A stretch of DNA of 64,000 nucleotides from Pyricularia pennisetigena (taxonomy: Eukaryota; Ascomycota; Sordariomycetes; Magnaporthales; Pyriculariaceae), in NCBI RefSeq assembly GCF_004337985.1, contig NC_043743.1, positions 4,352,186 to 4,416,185 of the forward strand, read 5' to 3'. The position numbers and the translations under genes were made by a program. The notes beneath the pieces are model-generated. The model was given only the letters and a program-made list of their open reading frames with translations, ran no database searches and was not told the origin of the DNA. Shown here in pieces: positions 24,662 through 35,548 of this stretch (positions within the stretch are counted from its first letter, which is position 1; every line of letters begins with the position of its first letter).

Positions 24662-25436
24662 TGTAAAGTAACCTGAATTATAATTACAATTCGCTAATTT
24701 ATAGCTATAATTAATTAACTTAATTATTGTACGGTAAATACCCTATTTAGTTTAGGATTTGTTATACCGTTTGCTTTTTAACGGGTATAGGACTGTAATT
24801 GCCCATTATAGGGTTTATTGCTATTTTCAATGGTTAAAATCCATTAAAATACAGGGTTAAAATCCCTAAAATCCCCAATTAATGGGTGCCCTGGTATTTG
24901 TACCAATCCAGGTGCACGTAACGAATTCAATTCATTAAATGGGTGCAGGGTAGATTGCAGGGTATCGTGCAGGGTAAACTAACCACTAACGTAATTCCGC
25001 TAATAGGTTTATAGGTTATTGTAAACCCTATTAAACGCACTAGGATCCAATGGGCTATTAGCGAACGAATACAGGGGTTTTTGGCCCTAATTCGCTAGCG
25101 TAAACCCTCCTAAAAATTTAAACCAATTATAATGGCGTGCACGATCCACAAAAACCATACCAAAAATTTTGGATTTGCAATGCAAGCGATCGTTGCAGTA
25201 CTTGAAAAGGCCTAAATCGAAAGCTAATTTTTAACGATCCCCATTGTAAATACAGGGGGTTAGGTGCTAAATTAGCGCTTAAAACCAACAATTTCGCACA
25301 AAAAACAGCAATATTTTCGTCAATATACGTGCTGTAAAAATGCGACAATAACCAAAATAAAGCCTAAACTTCAGGTTTTCCAGCGATGCAAAATGCATTT
25401 TAATGCACAAGCTAAAACCTCTCCGGGCTTATAATT

Positions 25437-25990
25437 TGTTAATAATATGGGTTGCTAATAGGGGGTTAGGTATTCGCCTAGGTGCGGCGTGGTGCTAATT
25501 GCGTTGTAAAAACCTGTAATTACAGGGTTTATATACATTAAATTTACTAATTTTGGGATTATTAAATTTGATTCATTAATGGGGGAAATTTTGCTTTATT
25601 TCCTTTATATATTTTCCGATATCGAAATCAGGGTCCGTACGCCAGAAAACGTTCCGGTGCCGCACACGATTTTCCGAAATATTATTTTGTATGCGTTGTT
25701 AAAAAAACACCCTCATTTCCATATGAACCATCTCTGGGTTCGCACTAATTTGCTAATTTGGTGAAAATTTCAACCCGGTACAGGGTAGCTGACTCGTAAG
25801 TGCAGGGTGGGTATTAAACCCGGTACAGGGTGAAACCCCACTCGCTGACTTTGAATCGCAATTCCTGCAACACACAAAATATAACAGAAAATCTGACAAC
25901 CTCAACGGCCCCACTTCGGCACTATCTATTGTGGCTTAAATACAAATAAAAGTGGACCCATTACATGCTAAATAACGCATATAATTAACA
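25437..25990 (-). repeat. Copia copy 1, 5' LTR
   Basis: This is the partner of the LTR at 18,351-18,904. In element sense, the bases after it read ATTATAAGCCCGGAGAGG; this should be the primer-binding site but I could not match it to a tRNA with confidence. Confidence 0.92.
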
Positions 25991-27680
25991 GAAACGAAAA
26001 AGGACGCCTGCATTTTTACGCCTTTTGTTATAAAAATTGTATAAACCAAAATTCAATTACCAAATCCACGATAAACACTTTATAGCTATTATCCGAACAT
26101 GCGAAAAATGGAAACCATAATTATCCGGAATTAAGTACAAAATATGAATTTATACGGACCATAAAAACTTAACCCATTTTACCATTAATAAAACATGAAA
26201 CAAAGGACAAATTAAATAGGTTAAAAATCCTATTAAAATTCCATTTTCACCTTATTTACAAAATAGGAACATAAAGCGGTAACGCCGACGCCTTAAATAA
26301 AGAACTAAATTATACAAATATAATATTTAAGGAAATACGGAAGATTTTTGTAATAAAATATAACGGAAACCTTTTACCAGGTTACCGAAATCTTATAACG
26401 ACCAATACGGTAATTGTACCAGAAAAATACGGCAAATCCCCGAGAATAAAGCCCACGGATACCAAGGAATTTCCAGAACATGGAAACGGTTAAAATAGCA
26501 CTATAATTTTAAAAAAACACGATAAAAAGTACGAAAAGGTATTAGAAATTGCGAGTTTTACGCAAAAAACAAGCTCGCAAAACATAAACCTTACAAGCTC
26601 CTACAGCGTTTACCAACTTTTGATAAGGTTTTGCAAACCTTTAAAACGAATTTTATCGTCAAATTACCATTTTCCAAAAAACCATTTATCAAAATTAAAT
26701 ACGAGAATATATTAATTAAAATGAATAAATTTACCAAAAACGCCTATTTCCTACCCTATAAAAAAAAAGCAGCAACGCAGAAAAAATCGTTTACACATTT
26801 TTACAAATAATGGTTAATAACCACGGATTTCCAAAAAAACATCATTATGCATAAAAATGAATTTTTTACATTAGAATACTGGAAAGTTTTAACAAAATAA
26901 CTAAAAGTTAACCATAAATTATTTATAGCATTCCATCTACAGAAAAATGGATAAATAAAACGAGCGAACCAAGTATTAAAATAATATTTAAAATATTATA
27001 TAAACCATTTACAGGATAATTGGGTACGATTATTACCTATAACGTAATTCGCGTACGATAGTTTGGAAAATCAAAATACCAAAATAACCCCGTTTTATAA
27101 TAATTACGGACTTAGTCTTACCGTATATAAAAACCTGAAAATTACGATAACGGTCCCACGAGCCGATAAAGGAATAAATGAATTACAAAAACTCCAAAAT
27201 AAACTGCAGCAGGAGTTAAAATTCGTACGATAAAAAATAACCAAATACCCCAACCAATATCGGATAAAAGGACCATTTTTCCAGGAAGAAAGTAACGCTT
27301 ATTTTACTCGACGCCATATCAAAATACAGCGACCAAATAGCAAATGTAACCCCAAAAAATTTGGACTTTTTAAAACCTATAAAAATATTAGCGAAACCGA
27401 TTACATACTATTATTATTCAAACCTACAAAAATCTTCCCAACGTCCCACGTATTATTGGTGAAACCCTCACTATACGGTACCAATATATAGAAATTAATC
27501 CAAATGGACGCAAAAAAATATACGACGTTAAACGAATATTAAACTATAAACGCAATTACGGTCGAATAAAATATGGTAATAAATAGGAAAATTATAAACA
27601 CGAAAAAAATATTTGGGAAACTTTTAACCATTTCCAAAATTGTCAAAAATTATTCTGCTAATATTACCAGGAATCGGGTT
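25991..27680 (+). pseudogene. pol: Ty3/gypsy pol fragment: RNase H, integrase, chromodomain
   Basis: The plus-strand translation starts inside RNase H (KKDACIFTPFVIKI; ETIIIRN; a YTDHKN-like block near 26,155). It passes a degraded HHCC zinc region (HGYQGISRTWKRL at about 26,455; CEFYAKNK) and the integrase core (NAYFLPYKKKA; FQKNIIMHKNEFFTLEYWK; NGQIKRANQVLKQYLKYYI). The family's 'TERTNQ' Glu is Lys here, a G-to-A change. At about 27,420-27,670 come an 'HP.FHVSLLEP'-like segment and then IYDVKRILNYKRNYGRIKYG, a chromodomain. The 5' part (protease, RT) is missing at the junction with the copia LTR. Confidence 0.85.
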
Positions 27681-28625
27681 TACGAACAAATTAGCCCAAA
27701 AAAGGGCGACTTAAAAAACCACCATTTATTATTTTTAAAAATTAAACCAGCAAAAAAACAATCGTGCGGATCGGTACCCAATACGGAGGACCAGTTAATA
27801 ATATCGACGTAACCCAAAAAATGCAATTCCGGGATTAACCCCGATTCGGAGGGATTATCAAAAGGTAATTTATTAATACCCAAACGATCCCTTTTCGTAG
27901 CATTTTTAACCGACAATCTGGTATCCAAGCGAACGGTTTCGGCTTCGCTTTAAAATTGGAGAAAACCTTTTTATTTACGTAAACGCAATAACCGATTAAA
28001 GTTCTCGGAAATTTCTTGTTATAAACGAGCAATTTCCTATTGGATACAGAAAATATCGTTTTCCATTTTAAATTCCTGTAATTCCAGTTATTTTTTTAAT
28101 TTAATCGACCTATTGGGAACGGATTAAATTAAAATAAAAAAAAACCCATATACGCAAAAAAAAGATTACCTATAATTGGTAATAAGGACAGATGAAATAT
28201 CACATTTCCGACCCCGGCGAATATGTTTATTATATTGAAAATTTGATGCGATTATCCCATACGAATGGCCGGGAACTTTATAAAAAAAACACGGTATAGT
28301 TTCGAAACACTAAAAAATAATAATTTTAACTAAGCGCTCGCGAAGGAGGGATAACGCAAACACGGAGGGTACGGACTGCAGTCGCTTTTTAATTCGAAAC
28401 GATATCGTGGTTAACGAAAAAAAAACAATAAAAACCTGGGAAACGAAAAAACAGGGACGCGACCTATTTATATGGTTGCGGGATTTGGTTTTGGAAAAAG
28501 GACCTAGTACTACGACCAGGATTGCGACCGACATTAACAGGCAAAAAAGGAATATCGGAACCCAGTCGGGGACTAGCGGGAATTTCGAAACACAATCAAA
28601 AATCAGGATATACAGCGTTACGTAA
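27681..28625 (+). other. Unassigned plus-strand coding-like region after the chromodomain
   Basis: After the chromodomain the plus strand keeps reading as charged protein with few stops to 28,625. It ends in an open frame (28,407-28,625) containing QGRDLFIWLRDLVLEKGPST. No family is recognised. It could be the 3' tail of the gypsy element or an unrelated fragment. Confidence 0.35.
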
Positions 28626-29160
28626 TAATAAAATAAAAAACCTTAACCCGATTACCGGGAAAAAATGAATACGGTTATTGCTAAAAAAGTTATTACCCCT
28701 AGCCGTGATTACCCCAAAGTAATTATAATGATTTATACGGGATAATTACCTAACTATATAAAACCACATTTATTACCACACAAATAAATTTGATTTTAAA
28801 ATTGCTAAACAGCATTTAATTTTATATCTTACTTAAATTTAATATTTGTTAAAAACTTTTATAATCTCATCCAAATTACCAAGAACCCAGGTTACCCAAT
28901 TAAAACGTTCAGTTGCTTTAACCCACTGTACTTCACCTTAAGCACAGATTACCCAATACCTTGATCGTTACAGTTTAGGGTGGAAAGCTTTTATCGACGG
29001 CGCTAAGCCTAATTGAGTGAGGGGTAAAGAAGTTGAAAATAGGGTAACCAAGTTGGGAATCTAAACGCAAGAACTTTTCGTTTTATCAAATTTATTAAAC
29101 AACGAAAATTTGAAATTTAAATGGAATTTTCAACCTCAAATTTTAATTACAGTTTTGCTA

Positions 29161-29390
29161 CATCAAGAATAATTCATTATTTTTAACGCCCAAACGCAAA
29201 CGCGACGAAGAAATAGGACGGAAAGCCCAAAACTCGCGCGATCGCAACAAAAGGCTAAAAACGCAAGCAGAAAATGGCGACGAGTCTAAACTAATAGTAA
29301 ACCGCGTACGCAAACGTTTCAACACCGCATTATTTCGTGAAAAGCCCAAATTTCGGAAGAAACACAAATACCTTTTATTTATCAAATTCG
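29161..29390 (+). CDS. Possible fragment of a charged protein, unassigned
   Basis: The plus strand reads LTPKRKRDEEIGRKAQNSRD and RNKRLKTQAENGDESKLIVN with no stop for about 75 codons. This is a basic/acidic composition unlike the hydrophobic AT-driven frames on the opposite strand. No start codon decides its 5' end, and no family is recognised. It may be a relic of a host gene or of an unrecognised element. Confidence 0.3.
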
Positions 29391-29780
29391 GATAAACGCA
29401 AATGGAAAATGAGCTTCAAATTGATTTTACTACCAAAAAGTAACTAATTGCTATATATAACCCTTTTGAATACGAAGATAATGTGGTAACCACTTAATAC
29501 AACCATCCAGCAAATTTTAAAACCAATATTGGAAAAACCTATAATTTGATTTCGGTTTAGAATCTCGCACTCTTGCCCCAATCGACGACGAAAATTGGGA
29601 AAATGTGAACGATTAGATAATTTGGAGGATGTTTTCAAAGCGATTTTTCAAATTCCCATTAAAAAGGCCGAATTTAAAATGCAGAAATGGGAAAAAATGT
29701 TTACTATATTGCTATATAAATAATACACGTATTGTTGGAATGGAGGGAATCGCCGTCAAATTAACAATAGAGCGATAAAT

Positions 29781-29813
29781 CACGTGCAATGCCGCACAGG
29801 CCAATTGCACGTG
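29781..29813. other. CACGTG-capped hairpin
   Basis: CACGTGCAAT at 29,781-29,790 is the exact reverse complement of ATTGCACGTG at 29,804-29,813, separated by 13 bp. It could form a 10-bp stem or serve as paired E-box-like sites. CACGTG also recurs inside the MULE-like elements. Confidence 0.6.
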
Positions 29814-30768
29814 ACTCACCCGCCCAATTGCGAGTATAAGACGGAAGGACGGTCAGAAGTAAACCTTTGAACAGTTTGATAAAATGGACAATTAATATAT
29901 ATTTTGATATTTGTATAATAACGTTCTATTAATCGACCGACATTACGAAAAACCCATCAATGATAATAAATGTTATTTAGGTATTTGAAAAAGGAACATG
30001 AAGGGATTAAACATTAATACCTTTATTTTATAAATGCTTAAAATTAACAGGAAATTTTACGGCAAGTTTAAAAAAACCGTCCTAACCCGTTAAGACTTTT
30101 TCACCGAACGGGTAACAATTTTACAAAACGTTAGGTGAAAAAAGGGAAATAATAACCGTTATTTTACGAATGTTTAAAAGTTTTTAGATTTTACCATTTA
30201 AGCAAATAACCTTATAAATTAACAAATAATAATAAAAACGTGTATTGTTGAACAAAATACCATAAAATAAGCGCAAAAACAGGTTCCCAGGCGAATGACA
30301 AGCGCTATACCAGGGTACGAACTCTCCTCGACAATATATTGTCGAAATTCTAATTACCTTTGTTAATAAAGGAACGAATCGTCGCGGAATTCCTTGACGA
30401 ACCCTCCCACGAATTCCCGCAAAATGCGGAAAAAGTATTAATAATTCGAAGAAAAATATGGATTTTTAAAATATTTACCCGATTTGGGGAGGACGAACGC
30501 GGAAAAACACTATTAACCTCGTACCAAAAGAACTTCAAAAAATAAATTAAAAACCATTTGATACTTTGCAATCCTTGAATCTCAAAAGCTATCAAAACAT
30601 AATTGGAATTTTATAAAGTTATATCATCGGGTAAAAAATAGGAAAAACGGTTAACGATTTACTAATACGGTGAGTTGGAATTATAAAATATTCATATAAA
30701 TAGTTTTATCACTTAATAACTGAAACTTCCAAACGACGAAATTAAAGATTGAAAATCCGGATACGTTA

Positions 30769-31421
30769 TGTGAGGAGGTTACGAGATAAAATAAGCTTAA
30801 TCTTAAACGCGGGGAAAAGTGGATCACGTATAAGGCTAATGTAGCGTTGAAATGGGAGATAACCGTCTGCTAGCGGGTAATAGAGATAATATTTTGTTGT
30901 TGCACAATCGATTCGTTGAATCGTTAAATCGATAAAGGTGATGAATCTGAGGCTAAGTTATGAATTACGTGTTCAAATCCGTAGGTGCAGATCTTCGATC
31001 CGGATGTCCGGAATGCGGGGTCACATCACATGATTTGGCCTTATTCATGTGACTGACCTGCCGACCTATTGAGCCTAACGGCCCATTGGGCCTAACGGCC
31101 TATTGTGCTTATGCATGCACAGAAAATCTGCGACCACAAGGGGACTCGAACCCACGCACTTCAACAACGTATATATGATATAGATTATGGTACGTGCATT
31201 ATACCACTAGGCTAGATTATATATGACGTATTTGGTTTGTTGTTGAAACTATGAACAAAGACGTGATATATAAAGCTTTGTGTGTATAAAGGCGTATACG
31301 TTTTATTTGTTATTTATTTATTTATTCGATGCAGGGTGACTAATAAGATTAGCCCGTGCTAGCCGTTATAAGATAATGCAGGGGAGCTAATATAATTAGC
31401 CCTGCGCTGGCTATGTTCACA
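30769..31421 (+). mobile_element. Solo LTR (family B), uninterrupted, 653 bp
   Basis: It starts TGTGAGGAGGTTACGAG and ends GCTATGTTCACA. The flanking pentamers are CGTTA and CATTG; they differ only by G/A transitions, so a common CGTTG duplication mutated by RIP is possible. The tRNA-like segment lies at about 31,130-31,218 on the minus strand. Confidence 0.88.
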
Positions 31422-33527
31422 CATTGTTCCAAAAAAAAATAGAAAAAGAAATATAACCAGTTTGCAAAAAAAAGAGGTAATTAAAATTACCTTTTCCGCG
31501 AATTAAGAAGTTAAAGGTTTTACTAAATTCCCAAAAATACAAATTTTTGACCAAAATAAAATTATAACGATTTATGGAGCGGAGGATTATAGTAGTAATG
31601 CGTTATAATAAATAATAGGGGATAAAACGAAGAAAATAAAAAGAAATGTTAAATATTTACGAGCATATTCCGCCGCTGCAAATCCCAAACGAACCAATCG
31701 AATTATACCAAATAAACGCGCTTAATAGCGCGTGGAACAGGAGAAAAACCTATTTAAGAGAACTATACGATATTTTGGACGAGGAAATCAAAGATTCTAT
31801 AAATGTTTGCAATATATTATAAATCCCGTTACACCAAATCCATATATTATTTCCATTCATTTTAAAAAAAGCGCTAAAACGCATTTTTGTAAACATACAA
31901 ACAGGTGAATAACTTTTCAAAAAATATATATGGAGTTTTGAAAACGGTTTAAAGCAGCGTTTTCACGTTGAATATATTATATGGATTGGAGCTTTATTAA
32001 CTTCGAAAACTTTTAACCGGAACCCGATTACGAAAAAAAACGCGATTTACAAATTGTGCAAATTATGCTAATATAATTGCAAGTTTGCTAAAAAATATTG
32101 GGGTTAAAATATATAAATAAAAGCACCTTATTACAGCGACCTTAAAAACGATCAAAAATATAAAAAAGTTTCGAACCGTTATTGCTAACCCTGTGACCAC
32201 TTTCCCGGTATTATCCAACCAAATATTAGTTGTTTTTAAATTGGAAAAACGAAATGCGGCACATAACAGGTTTTTCGTCAGCCGAAAGTATAAGAAATAT
32301 AAAGGCGCAAAAAACGAGGTAATAATTATTACACGCGCCGAGCATATAACAAACGACCCGGCCAATTTTTTCAGAACCAAAAATTCTATTTATGACGTAA
32401 GACAGGGTGTTAACTTCCGAATTATATAAAAGATAAGAAATAACGGTAGCGAAAGCAGCAAAGGCTGAAGATCAAATACCGAAAAAGAAACTAATGCGGA
32501 AATAGATAAATCCTTACCAACGGCGTAAATAAAATAAAAATGATAAATAAAAGCAAAAAGATTCGAACGACGAATTTATGAACGAAAAAACAGATATAAA
32601 CGGTTCGGACGGAGATAGGTTAGTTTTTTTTTAAAACTATGAACTAACGGTATTCCTCATAAATCAAGGATTCCAATATACAGTAGATTAAGGCCGAATA
32701 GCGTTTTAAAATAAACGAAAAACCGTCAAAGGGTTTACCGCACCAAGTTTTGAATTAACAAAATTTATATAATGTTTAGTATGGAGTTATACCGGATATA
32801 GGCGCTGCAGCAATATTACCGGCCGGAATTAGCTAAGCGGAAGTATTGCAACGCAAAAAACCGGAAATCCAAATCGATAAATCGAATCCGAATAAAACCA
32901 AAATGCGTTTCGGAGCAGGCGAAGGAATTGCCGCTACAGGAAAAATTGTTGGGGACATATAAATCGGTATTATAACGTTCCACGAAATATTAATTCGGAC
33001 AACATTTTTCTTATGTCTAAAGAATATAAGTTAGTTCGGTGTATACATAAAAAATACCAATAACAAATTTATTAAGGTCGCTAGTACAGAAATGTCAATT
33101 TTACATAAATGGGGTACTTTGAATTTTTTTACCAGGTGTAAAACCAAACGGACCGGAAACGTATGTCATAAAAACAGAAAACACGTTAACTACGTTTTTA
33201 ACCGAAAAAACACTGAAAATGGTTCACCGAAAATTCGGCCACCTTTTAGTAAAACGTTTATAAAAAACGTTATAAGGGGCAGGCCACGAGGCTGACCGAA
33301 ATGCGTTAAAATTAATAAACCGTTTTTATTATTATTGCCGAATTAAGAAAACGCATTATAACGTTTTAAATTCATTTTAAAGGGCGATACAAATTGTAAT
33401 TACCAAATCGTGGTTAAAGTAATATATTTAGAATACAAACCAATTTTGCAAATAATCGACGCGAGCACGGTATTCCAAATAACACGTTTTTAAACAGTAT
33501 GATATCGAAAGGAATATGGGAAATATT
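31422..33527 (+). pseudogene. Second copia-type element: gag and protease part of pol (decayed)
   Basis: Around 31,660-31,800 the plus strand reads PPLQIPNEPIELYQINALNS and AWNRRKTYLRELYDILDEEI, which is gag-like. Between about 32,790 and 33,130, reading across a few stops, it gives MRFGAGEGIAATGKIVGDI, then FHEILIRTTFFLCLKNIS and LHKWGTLNFF. This is the protease-to-integrase junction of a distinct group of fungal copia polyproteins ('RFG.GE', 'FHVL...TPFLLCL.DMD', 'KWGHP'). It is not closely similar to the copia elements at 18-26 kb and 43-52 kb. The element is cut at 33,528 by a MULE-like terminus; no LTR was found. Confidence 0.65.
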
Positions 33528-33608
33528 TAGTCTCAAGGCTCTTCCCTGAAGCCCAAAGCTCCACAATTGATCCACTCCGTTCGCTTCGCTCCATTTCGTG
33601 GCTCAATT
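33528..33608 (+). mobile_element. MULE-like left-end fragment (81 bp)
   Basis: It starts TAGTCTCAAGGCTCTTCCC and continues through the CACAATTGATCCACT and GTGGCTCAATT blocks, then is cut by the right terminus of another copy at 33,609. Confidence 0.75.
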
Positions 33609-33700
33609 TAGTCTCAGTGCTCAGACTGGACCCCCCTGCTGCGCAGTGGGGACCGAACGCTCCATATACCTTTCAGCCACATGGTTTTTCGACCAATTAC

Positions 33701-35548
33701 TAGTCTCAGGGCTCATCCCTGAAGCCCAGAGCTCCACAATTCATCCACTTCGTGGCTCAATTGCGGCTTTGCAATGTACCTGTGGGTCCATCCAAAGAAC
33801 GCTCTGGTTCAGGTCTGAGGACAACTTGTCGATTTTCGCCGTTCATGGCGGTATTTTTGGCCTTTTTGCGACCGACACTCCCTTATTATTCCACAACCAC
33901 GCAAAATATCGAAAAAAGAAAATATCGTTGAAAATAGGAATTGTTAAGCCTTTTTTATAAATCTAAAACTTTTTGCACCCGGTACGCCAATTAAAAGTTG
34001 GATATAACCCGCCCTTAATCCGTTCATAGCGGTACTGTTTTTTCGATTTTTTTTCGATTTTCGATTTTTTTTAATATTATTTTTAATTTTTGACCAAATT
34101 TTATACTTTTTGCACGTGGAGGGTCGTATATATGTATATATCGCTATGGGAAACTTTCGTGCTTTTATCGGATTATATAAACAGTTAAATAAGCGGATAG
34201 GCAAAATATATACTTTTTTATATATAATTTACAATCGAAACTCGTTTATATTTTTACCAATTTTAACGATAATGAAACCAAAACTTCAAAAATTCGATTA
34301 CGTACATAAACAAACGTCCAAGTCCAATCGTATGTACAATATCGGTTTTGAAAACTGTTTAATAAAAACAAATGGTAAATGTGTATTTTATAAATCTTTT
34401 TGCTTTATTTAATTAATTTTATATTATTTTTGTTTTGCAGCAGAATTTTGTGGTTTTTGCACGTGGGGGGTGGCATATATATATTTAATATAATATTACA
34501 TTTTTGTACGTATACCTAGTTATATAAACCCTTAAAAATGCGCATAGGTAAGGTATATCCAATTTTATATATATTTTACCATCGAAATGCTTTTACATTT
34601 TTACCAATTCTAACATTAATAAAACCAAAATTTGAAAAAGTGGACTATATATATAAATAAACGTTAACGTAAAACCCGATCTGCAATACCGGCCCTTCTT
34701 ATATTTTTATATAAAAAAATGCTAAATTTGTGTTTTTTTTGTATTTTTTGCTTTATTTAATTGAATATAATTTATAAAAAAAATAACTTATATAGAATTT
34801 ACTAGCAAATTTATTAAAGAATATGTAAAGTGAAAATATTTTCATTTTACCAATATTTGCGTAAATTATTTAATTTTTTAACAAATTGTTAATTTATAAA
34901 AAAATATTAATAAAACTTTTGTTTCAATCGCTAATTGCATGCACTCTGCAGTATTAGGCTTACTAAGGTATAAAGGCTGTAAACTAAATTAAAATAATTA
35001 TTGCATACCATTATTTAAAACAAAAATTAAATATAATAAAAAATTACAAATTTTATTTAATATTTTAATATTTTTCCAAATACAGTAGCTATAAAGACGC
35101 GGCCGGCATTCAAATACTCAGCAAACTCCAATAAATCTAACGCAAATTACTATATATTTTTATAGTTTTTATTTATTTTTTTATACGAATATTTAATTGC
35201 ATACTATGGGTACACTATTTTCTTTTACCATTATAATACGAATATATTGCATTTACCCGCTACAAACGGCAGAATACCACAAATTATCCTTATATTAATA
35301 AAATAATTATAAACGATATCGTAATATTAAATATATTATCAAAAATACCGTTATAAACGGCGAAATGCGACAAATTATCGTTGGTGGTACCGCCATAAAC
35401 GGCGAAATGCGACAAGATGTCCTCAGACTAGAACGAGCGCGATCTTTTCGGCCAATGTAATTGGTCGAAAAGTCATGTGGCTGAAAGGTACATGGAGCGA
35501 TCGGTCCCCACTGCGAAGCAGGGGGGTCTAGTCTGAGCACTGAGACTA
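33701..35548 (+). mobile_element. Complete MULE-like element, 1,848 bp, with 9-bp TSD
   Basis: Termini TAGTCTCAGGGC...GCACTGAGACTA, flanked by ACCAATTAC on both sides (33,692-33,700; 35,549-35,557). Subterminal regions share a second inverted block around CGCCGTTCATGGCGGTA at both ends. The interior holds two diverged copies of a block of about 330-340 bp (34,100-34,440 and 34,440-34,770), each starting near TTTTTGCACGTGG. There is no transposase frame; the element needs one from elsewhere. Confidence 0.88.
34100..34770 (+). repeat. Internal direct duplication of about 335 bp in the MULE-like element
   Basis: Both units run TTTTGCACGTGG(A/G)GGGT, then a (T/A)ATATAAAC-type stretch, then AGCGGATAGGCAAAATATA or its variant, then AATTTTATATATA..., TTTTTACCAATT(T/C)TAA and ATAAACGTT/ATAAACAAACGT. 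Similarity is well below identity, so the duplication is old. The same pair occurs in the copies at 1-957, 7,186-9,042 and 35,549-37,351. Confidence 0.65.

Larger units (their letters stand above)
18351..25990 (-). mobile_element. Full-length Ty1/copia retrotransposon, copy 1
   Basis: Two 554-bp LTRs (18,351-18,904 and 25,437-25,990) enclose gag, protease, integrase, reverse transcriptase and RNase H in copia order, all on the minus strand. The pol genes are heavily mutated. The five bases flanking the element are AAATC and GAAAC, which do not form a clear duplication. The left flank is helicase-type sequence and the right flank is gypsy pol, so one flank may have been replaced by recombination. 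Confidence 0.93.
28626..30768. other. Spacer with few recognisable transposon parts
   Basis: No LTR, terminal repeat or transposon domain was seen. It contains a short charged frame at 29,161-29,390, a 61-residue frame at 30,360-30,545 (FLDEPSHEFPQNAEKVLIIR) and a 10-bp-arm hairpin at 29,781-29,813. Confidence 0.5.

Noticed and set aside
33598..33960. 120-codon plus-strand frame
   Set aside because: It runs across two MULE-like termini and the junction between two element copies, so it cannot be an ancestral gene.
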